A model generated the notes under the pieces. The model did no database searches. It worked only from the letters and a program-made list of their open reading frames with translations, and was not told the origin of the DNA. 51,018 nt of DNA from positions 1-51,018 of the forward strand of contig NZ_JAFLRF010000025.1 in the NCBI RefSeq assembly GCF_017315705.1, in the 5' to 3' direction. The DNA comes from Trinickia mobilis. Its GTDB lineage: Bacteria; Pseudomonadota; Gammaproteobacteria; Burkholderiales; Burkholderiaceae. Shown here in pieces: positions 46,434-51,018 of this stretch. Position 1 is the first letter of the stretch, and the number at the start of each line of letters is the position of its first letter. The position numbers and the translations under genes were made by a program.

Positions 46434-47213
46434 ATGAATCAGCTTGATTTGCTTGAATCGAGAATCAAAGAACAGCACAAAAAACTCGCGCGTCATCCGG
46501 TATTCGGCGCCATTCGGGACATCGAGGAATTGCGCACGTTCATGGAATGGCACGTGTTCGCGGTGTGGGATTTCATGTCACTCGTCAAACGCCTGCAAGC
46601 CGATCTCACAACGGTCGCCGTGCCGTGGAGCGCGCCCCGCAGCGCCGCCGCCGCGCGTCTCATCAACGAGATCGTGCTCGGCGAGGAATCCGACGAGACG
46701 CCGCTCGGCTACATGAGCCACTTCGACCTGTACCTGCACGCGATGCGCGACGTCGGCGCGTCGACCGAGCGCATCGAGCACATGGTCTCGCTGCTGCGCT
46801 CGGGCTTCACGGTAGCGGCAGCGCTCGCGGCGGTCGATGCGCCTGCGCCCGTGCGGCGCTTCGTCGAGGCCACCCTGTCCGCCTGCGTGAACGGCGAGAC
46901 GCATCAGGTGCTCGGCAACTTCTTCTATGGCCGCGAAAACGTCATTCCCGACATGTTCCGCGCACTGCTCGATCAATGGCGGATCGACCGCGCGTCGACT
47001 CCGCTCCTCGCCTACTACCTCGATCGCCACATCGAAGTCGATTCCGGCGAGCACGGGCCGGCGGCACGCGCGATGATTCGCGAGGCGGCCGGCAGCGATC
47101 TCTCGCAACAGACCCGCGCACTCGAAGCCGGACTCGCGGCGATCGACGAACGGCTCGCGCTTTGGGACGGCCTCTTCGCTCATCTCGACAAGGAACGCAC
47201 GTCCGTCGCGTGA
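46434..47213 (+). CDS. DUF3050 protein, haem-oxygenase-like fold
   Basis: A 259-residue mostly helical protein that matches DUF3050. GGGGAGA lies five bases before ATG 46434. Potential metal ligands cluster as in haem-oxygenase-like proteins: E38 and H40 in [12 protein letters not shown]79, E84-E85 and D87 in [12 protein letters not shown]155 and H157 in [11 protein letters not shown], and D197, H199, E201, D203, H207 in [14 protein letters not shown]. Such acidic/His sets support a di-iron site in related oxidases. No reaction has been assigned to the family that I know of. No signal peptide. Monocistronic. Confidence 0.8.
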   Translation: MNQLDLLESRIKEQHKKLARHPVFGAIRDIEELRTFMEWHVFAVWDFMSLVKRLQADLTTVAVPWSAPRSAAAARLINEIVLGEESDETPLGYMSHFDLYLHAMRDVGASTERIEHMVSLLRSGFTVAAALAAVDAPAPVRRFVEATLSACVNGETHQVLGNFFYGRENVIPDMFRALLDQWRIDRASTPLLAYYLDRHIEVDSGEHGPAARAMIREAAGSDLSQQTRALEAGLAAIDERLALWDGLFAHLDKERTSVA

Positions 47214-47416
47214 CGCGTTTGGGCAACATCGCGGGAAGATTCAAGCCGCCTGATCGACAAAAAAAAAGCGCTCGAGGCGCGTCTGGAGTTAACCGATCGA
47301 CGAATAGCGGTACCGCTCCGGTTCGCGCGCGCACGCAATGAGAGCGAATGCCGATGCGGCCGGCTGCGCGATTGACTACCCTTCAATCACGCCCTCAACA
47401 AGAACGGCAGAGGACC

Positions 47417-47932
47417 ATGATCTCCGAACTCTCTCGCTCTCGCCCCGCACGCACGCGCGGCGCCTGGTGCATTGCCGCGCTCGGTGCCGCGCTTGTCGCA
47501 TCCGGATGCTCGTTCACGCTTACGCCTCCAGGACAGCCAGCAGCAGCCGCGCTGCCGCCGCCGGCCGCGGTCAACAGCGCAACGCTCGATCAGTACCGCA
47601 CCGCGGTCGCGCAGCGCATCGCCGAGCGCAATCCGTCGTATGTGCTGCAAGGGACGCCGCAGGCGATGCTGCGCTCGCTCGTCGTCGTCTCGTTCACCAT
47701 CGACCGCGACGGACGCGTTCTCCAGTCGGCGGTGTTCCGGACCAACGGCGACGACGAAGCCGAGAGCACCGCGCTCGCCGCGCTGCGCCGCGCGTCGCCG
47801 CTGCCGCAGCCGCCGACGAAACTGCTCAACGGCCGCGGGCAGTTGGAGCTGTTCGAAGACTGGCTCTTCAACGACAACGGCAAGTTCCAGTTGCGCGAGC
47901 TCGCGTCGCCGCAGGCGCAAACGATCGATTGA
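47417..47932 (+). CDS. TonB C-terminal-like lipoprotein
   Basis: A 171-residue predicted lipoprotein. After RSRPARTRG a hydrophobic segment leads to the lipobox LVASG-C (Cys near residue 31). A short Pro/Ala linker follows, then a TonB-C-like domain: MLRSLVVVSFTIDRDGRVLQ, then SAVFRTNGDDEAESTALAAL. The proline-rich spanning region and the N-terminal TonB anchor helix are absent, so it is probably not an energy transducer but an envelope protein of the same fold. ATG 47417 (with GCAGAGGAC upstream) is preferred over an earlier one at 47348. Confidence 0.78.
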   Translation: MISELSRSRPARTRGAWCIAALGAALVASGCSFTLTPPGQPAAAALPPPAAVNSATLDQYRTAVAQRIAERNPSYVLQGTPQAMLRSLVVVSFTIDRDGRVLQSAVFRTNGDDEAESTALAALRRASPLPQPPTKLLNGRGQLELFEDWLFNDNGKFQLRELASPQAQTID

Positions 47933-48076
47933 GACGCGCTGCGTCGACGCAAGCGCGTACGACGGCGCTCGCCTAACCGGCCGCGCGCCGGCGAGTACGG
48001 TCGCCGCCCTCGCTGCATCGCGGTAGTATCGAATTCGCCCAATTCGAACAACAGACGCTCAGCAGCAAACGCAAAC

Positions 48077-48124
48077 GGCTGCCGCTTGCCTTCGCCGCAA
48101 CCCCGGCAAAAGCAAGCGGCAGCC
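48077..48124 (+). promoter_or_regulatory. 13-bp perfect inverted repeat before the MHS transporter gene
   Basis: GGCTGCCGCTTGC and GCAAGCGGCAGCC are separated by 22 nt and end 19 bp before the ATG. There is no T-run, so it is not a terminator; it could be an operator or a hairpin in the leader. Confidence 0.6.
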
Positions 48125-48143
48125 AGATGCTTGCGTCACGACA

Positions 48144-49472
48144 ATGGAGACCCCCATGTCATCGTCGCCGTCATCGCGCGCCGCGGCGTCGGCGCCCGAC
48201 GCCGCCGCCCAAACCAGCCGCTCGCGCATCATCTTCGCGAGCTTCATCGGCACCGCGATCGAGTTCTACGACTTCTACGTCTATGCGACGGCCGCCGCGC
48301 TCGTTATCGGCCCCGTGTTCTTCCCGCACGGTTCGGCCACCGCGCAGGCGCTCTCCGCGTTCGTCACGTTCGGCATTGCGTTCGTCGCGCGGCCGATCGG
48401 CTCGTTCCTGTTTGGCCACTTCGGCGACCGCATCGGCCGCAAATCGACGCTCGTCGCGTCGCTGCTCGTGATGGGCATTTCGACGACGCTGATCGGCGTC
48501 GTGCCGGGCTATGACGCGATCGGCAGCCTCGCGCCGATCCTGCTGTGCATCCTGCGCTTCGGCCAGGGCATCGGACTGGGCGGCGAATGGGGCGGTGCGG
48601 CGCTGCTCGCGACCGAAAACGCGCCCGCCGGCAGGCGCGGCTGGTTCGGGATGTTTCCGCAACTGGGGCCGTCGGTCGGTTTTCTCGCGTCGAACGGGCT
48701 CTTCTTCGGCCTCGCGCTCACGCTCTCCGACGCGCAATTCCGCAGCTGGGGCTGGCGCGTGCCGTTCCTCGTGAGCGCGGTGCTCGTCGCGCTCGGGCTC
48801 TACGTGCGGCTCAAGATCGCCGAGACGCCCGCGTTCAAGGCGGCCGTCGAGCGGCGGGAGCGCGTGCGGGTGCCGCTCGCTTCGCTCGTCGCGCATCACT
48901 GGCGGCCGACCCTGCTCGGCGCGTTCGCGATGGTCGTCTGCTACACGCTCTTCTATATCTCGACGGTGTTCTCGCTGTCGTACGGCGTGTCGACGCTGCA
49001 CTTCTCGCGCCAGAGCTTTCTCGGCATGCTCTGCTTCGCGGTGGTCTTCATGGCGCTCGCGACGCCGCTCTCCGCCTGGGCCAGCGACCGCTACGGCCGC
49101 AAGCCGGTGCTGATCGCCGGCATCGCCGCCGCGATTCTGTCGGGATTCGCGATGGCGCCGCTGCTCGGCAGTGGGTCGATGCCGCTCGTCGCGCTGTTCC
49201 TGACGATCGAACTCTTCTTGATGGGCATCACGTTCGCGCCGATGGGTGCGCTCCTGCCGGAGCTGTTCCCGACCCACGTGCGTTATACCGGAGCGGGCGT
49301 CGCGTATAACCTCGGCGGGATTTTGGGCGCCTCCGTCGCGCCTTATATCGCGCAGTTGCTCGCCGCACACGGCGGACTCGCCTGGGTCGGCGCGTACGTT
49401 TCCGCCGCCGCCGCGCTGAGCCTCGTCGGCGTGCTTTGCATGCGGGAAACGCGCGACGCCAAGCTGATGTAG
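48144..49472 (+). CDS. MFS metabolite:H+ symporter (MHS family)
   Basis: A 442-residue inner-membrane transporter with 12 predicted helices. IGTAIEFYDFYVYATAAALV in TM1, GDRIGRKSTL between TM2 and TM3, LGGEWGGAALLATENAP in TM4-5 and the LFPTHVRYTGAGVAYNLGG loop near TM10-11 define the MHS group (ProP, ShiA, KgtP, citrate carriers). The substrate, often an organic acid or osmolyte, cannot be named from sequence. Transcribed alone; a 13-bp inverted repeat precedes it. Convergent with the OpgC-like gene. Confidence 0.93.
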   Translation: METPMSSSPSSRAAASAPDAAAQTSRSRIIFASFIGTAIEFYDFYVYATAAALVIGPVFFPHGSATAQALSAFVTFGIAFVARPIGSFLFGHFGDRIGRKSTLVASLLVMGISTTLIGVVPGYDAIGSLAPILLCILRFGQGIGLGGEWGGAALLATENAPAGRRGWFGMFPQLGPSVGFLASNGLFFGLALTLSDAQFRSWGWRVPFLVSAVLVALGLYVRLKIAETPAFKAAVERRERVRVPLASLVAHHWRPTLLGAFAMVVCYTLFYISTVFSLSYGVSTLHFSRQSFLGMLCFAVVFMALATPLSAWASDRYGRKPVLIAGIAAAILSGFAMAPLLGSGSMPLVALFLTIELFLMGITFAPMGALLPELFPTHVRYTGAGVAYNLGGILGASVAPYIAQLLAAHGGLAWVGAYVSAAAALSLVGVLCMRETRDAKLM

Positions 49473-49514
49473 CCCGCGCTTCGTCAGCGAGTCAGGAGCG
49501 CTTCTGCCGGCTCG

Positions 49515-50663
49515 TCAGCGTTCGCCCCGGCCGCTTCGCTCATCGCCCACGGCACGCGCCGGCACCGCAGCCGGCCGCAGCGGCGCCGACCGGGCGCGCG
49601 GCGCTTTCCGGTCGTGTGCGAGCTTTGCGAGCGCCAACAGCAGGCCGATCGCGGCGATATCGCCGAGCAGCCGGAACGGCCACAGCGCGAGCCCATGCGC
49701 GAGCCGCGTCGCGGCATCCACGGCAATCGACACCACCGCCCCGCCGACAAAGCACACGACCCCTTGCCTGCCCGCCATGACGACGCCCGGCAGGCGCTCC
49801 GCGAGCGTACGCACCCATTGCAGGCGGACGGCTTGCGCGGCAAGCCAAGCCACCGCGACGAAACTGACGATCCTCAGGCTCGCGAGGTTCTGCTTCATGT
49901 AGCCCGGCGCGGGCTGCGTATCGACGAACAGCTTGATGAATGCCAGCGTGAGCGCGACGACGAGCGCGAGCGCGGTGAGCCACTGTCCGGTGCGCGACGC
50001 CTGAAACGCGTTCGACGCCGGATGCACGCGGCACAGCACGCCGAACACGAACATCAATTGCCAGGCGACCGGATTGAACGCCCAGCCGCCGTCGGCCGGG
50101 GCCGGCAACGCGCCCGCGAGCCACGGGCCGCAGAACCACAACGCGAGGCTCGCGAACAACACCGTGGACGGCGTGCGCTCGGCGAGCGGCACGATCGCCG
50201 GCACGCTCAACGCAAAGCACACATACATCGGCAACACGGCCGACAGATACGGCTGCTGCTTGAGCAGCGCGACATCTGCCAGCAGGCCTAGCGGATGGTG
50301 CAGGAAGCGCGCCCATCCGGTGTCGGCGAGAAACGGCGAATCGACGCGCAACCGCGTCAACGCGGCGCCGGATAGCAGGATCAGCAACGCGGTGAGCAGA
50401 TACGCGCGGTAGATCTCCCATGCGCGCCGGAGAAAGCGCCGGTTCGCCGCAGGTTTGCCGCGATGAGCCTCGATGCCGGTGTACGCCGCCGCCGACGCGT
50501 AGCCGCCGAGAAACACGAACACCTCGGCCGCGTCGCAATACGCGTAGCTGTGCAGCATGACGTGCGAGAGCACGCTGCCGGGGATGTGATCGATGGCGAT
50601 GACGATCAGCACGAGTCCCCGGAAGAAGTCGATTTCGAGCGAGCGTCTGACGGGCGAATTCAT
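49515..50663 (-). CDS. opgC: OpgC-domain membrane protein
   Basis: A 382-residue multi-pass inner-membrane protein with about ten hydrophobic segments. RSLEIDFFRGLVLIVIAIDH at the start and EVFVFLGGYASAAAY are typical of the OpgC/MdoC acyltransferase family, which adds succinyl groups to periplasmic glucans. No opgGH genes are nearby, so the acceptor may be a different glycan. The C-terminal ~25 residues are charged and Arg/Ala-rich, on the cytoplasmic side. ATG 50663 is preferred, since the frame further upstream is not family-like. Confidence 0.88.
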   Translation of the reverse strand: MNSPVRRSLEIDFFRGLVLIVIAIDHIPGSVLSHVMLHSYAYCDAAEVFVFLGGYASAAAYTGIEAHRGKPAANRRFLRRAWEIYRAYLLTALLILLSGAALTRLRVDSPFLADTGWARFLHHPLGLLADVALLKQQPYLSAVLPMYVCFALSVPAIVPLAERTPSTVLFASLALWFCGPWLAGALPAPADGGWAFNPVAWQLMFVFGVLCRVHPASNAFQASRTGQWLTALALVVALTLAFIKLFVDTQPAPGYMKQNLASLRIVSFVAVAWLAAQAVRLQWVRTLAERLPGVVMAGRQGVVCFVGGAVVSIAVDAATRLAHGLALWPFRLLGDIAAIGLLLALAKLAHDRKAPRARSAPLRPAAVPARAVGDERSGRGER

Positions 50664-51018
50664 CGGTGGCCACTCCAATTCGGGTCGCGCGGCGCGTGAA
50701 ATTCCGCGCACCGCGCGACCCTCTATTGGTCCACATCGAGCATCAAAGTTTCGTCAATTTCTTCGATTTTTTTGCCACCGCGGGGACAACCTTTGCGTCT
50801 GCCTGCACCGCACGACAAACGAGCAAAGCCACCATCGCTAAGTGGTTTTCCTCTGTTGCGGCGGTTTTTTGCCTGCCTATACTGAACCCGCCAATCAACG
50901 AATAAGAAAGGCGCCACGCACCGAAAGGAGGCGTCATGAACTACCCCCACGCTCACTATCGTTCGCTGCCCCCCGAGGGGGCGGATGCCTCCCTTGGGGC
51001 GGCCCGGCGGGAGGCATC
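50664..51018. other. Intergenic end of the window
   Basis: 355 bp without a supported gene. 50740-50900 is relatively AT-rich. The last ~80 bp are an intergenic repeat, described separately. Confidence 0.45.
50936..50968 (+). repeat. Intergenic repeat (ATGAACTACCCCCACG type), copy 2
   Basis: 33 nt matching 27659-27691 except a TA/AT swap, again starting at an ATG with AGGAGG upstream. It continues into CCCCCCGAGGGGGC and CCTCCCTTGGGG arms to the window edge. The short frame MNYPHAHYRSLPPEG it encodes is probably not a gene. Confidence 0.8.

Noticed and set aside
47261..47290. Hairpin with a T-run on the minus strand (GCGCCTCGAGCGC then T)
   Set aside because: Only a 4-bp stem and no minus-strand gene upstream, so not a credible terminator.
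50936..51018. A possible small gene MNYPHAHYRSLPPEG with a good ribosome site
   Set aside because: The sequence is a repeat also present at 27659-27691; the peptide is a by-product of the element.

Overview
The window is ordinary chromosome from a GC-rich betaproteobacterium, most likely Burkholderia sensu lato (Burkholderia, Paraburkholderia, Trinickia or a close relative). The grounds are the block yicC-gmk-rpoZ-spoT facing rph-rdgB-hemW, a Burkholderia-type trimeric porin, an fdsD end, an xdhABC purine cluster and C/G-rich intergenic repeats typical of the group. I see no prophage, integrase, IS transposase or CRISPR array. Identifications come from reading translated sequence; no database search was run.

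Layout. 1-10.7 kb: the end of fdsD, an FAD monooxygenase, a CDF metal exporter, a TPR protein with a GT9/GT41-like tail, an MFS transporter remnant, a GNAT acetyltransferase, a single-pass Pro/Ala-rich protein, a class I amidotransferase-like hydrolase with a long disordered N-terminus, an amidase and dsbB. 11-18.8 kb: a co-directional purine catabolic cluster, xdhA-xdhB-xdhC-adenine/adenosine deaminase-guaD, closed by a terminator; it would convert adenine and guanine to hypoxanthine and xanthine and then to urate. 18.9-26.2 kb: a flavoprotein carrying halogenase signatures, a TMEM165/GDT1-type exporter behind a clear yybP-ykoY manganese riboswitch, a DUF4136-like lipoprotein, pepN, fbp and tRNA-Thr.

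26.3-33.9 kb is the accessory, decayed part. It holds a rubredoxin reductase next to a rubredoxin whose N-terminal half is replaced by an intergenic repeat, a propeller-like lipoprotein, fragments of an aldo/keto reductase and a TonB-dependent receptor, a 49-residue protein, a secreted chorismate mutase, an exonuclease/GIY-YIG fusion, an AT-rich gap, a cold-shock gene with a readable promoter, and a candidate small RNA of about 88 nt with three stem-loops.

34-44 kb is housekeeping: porin, greB, two identical tRNA-Arg genes, spoT-rpoZ-gmk-yicC on the minus strand, rph-rdgB-hemW on the plus strand, and tRNA-Ser. 44-51 kb holds a divergent AraC regulator/NmrA-like reductase pair, a DUF3050 haem-oxygenase-fold protein, a TonB-C-like lipoprotein, an MHS-family transporter behind a 13-bp inverted repeat, and an OpgC-like membrane protein.

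The points most worth following are the candidate small RNA (33453-33540), the stand-alone halogenase-like enzyme (18879-20129), the duplicated hairpin spanning the xdhA stop codon (12600-12691), the manganese riboswitch/exporter unit (20353-21159) and the repeat-truncated rubredoxin (27540-27691).
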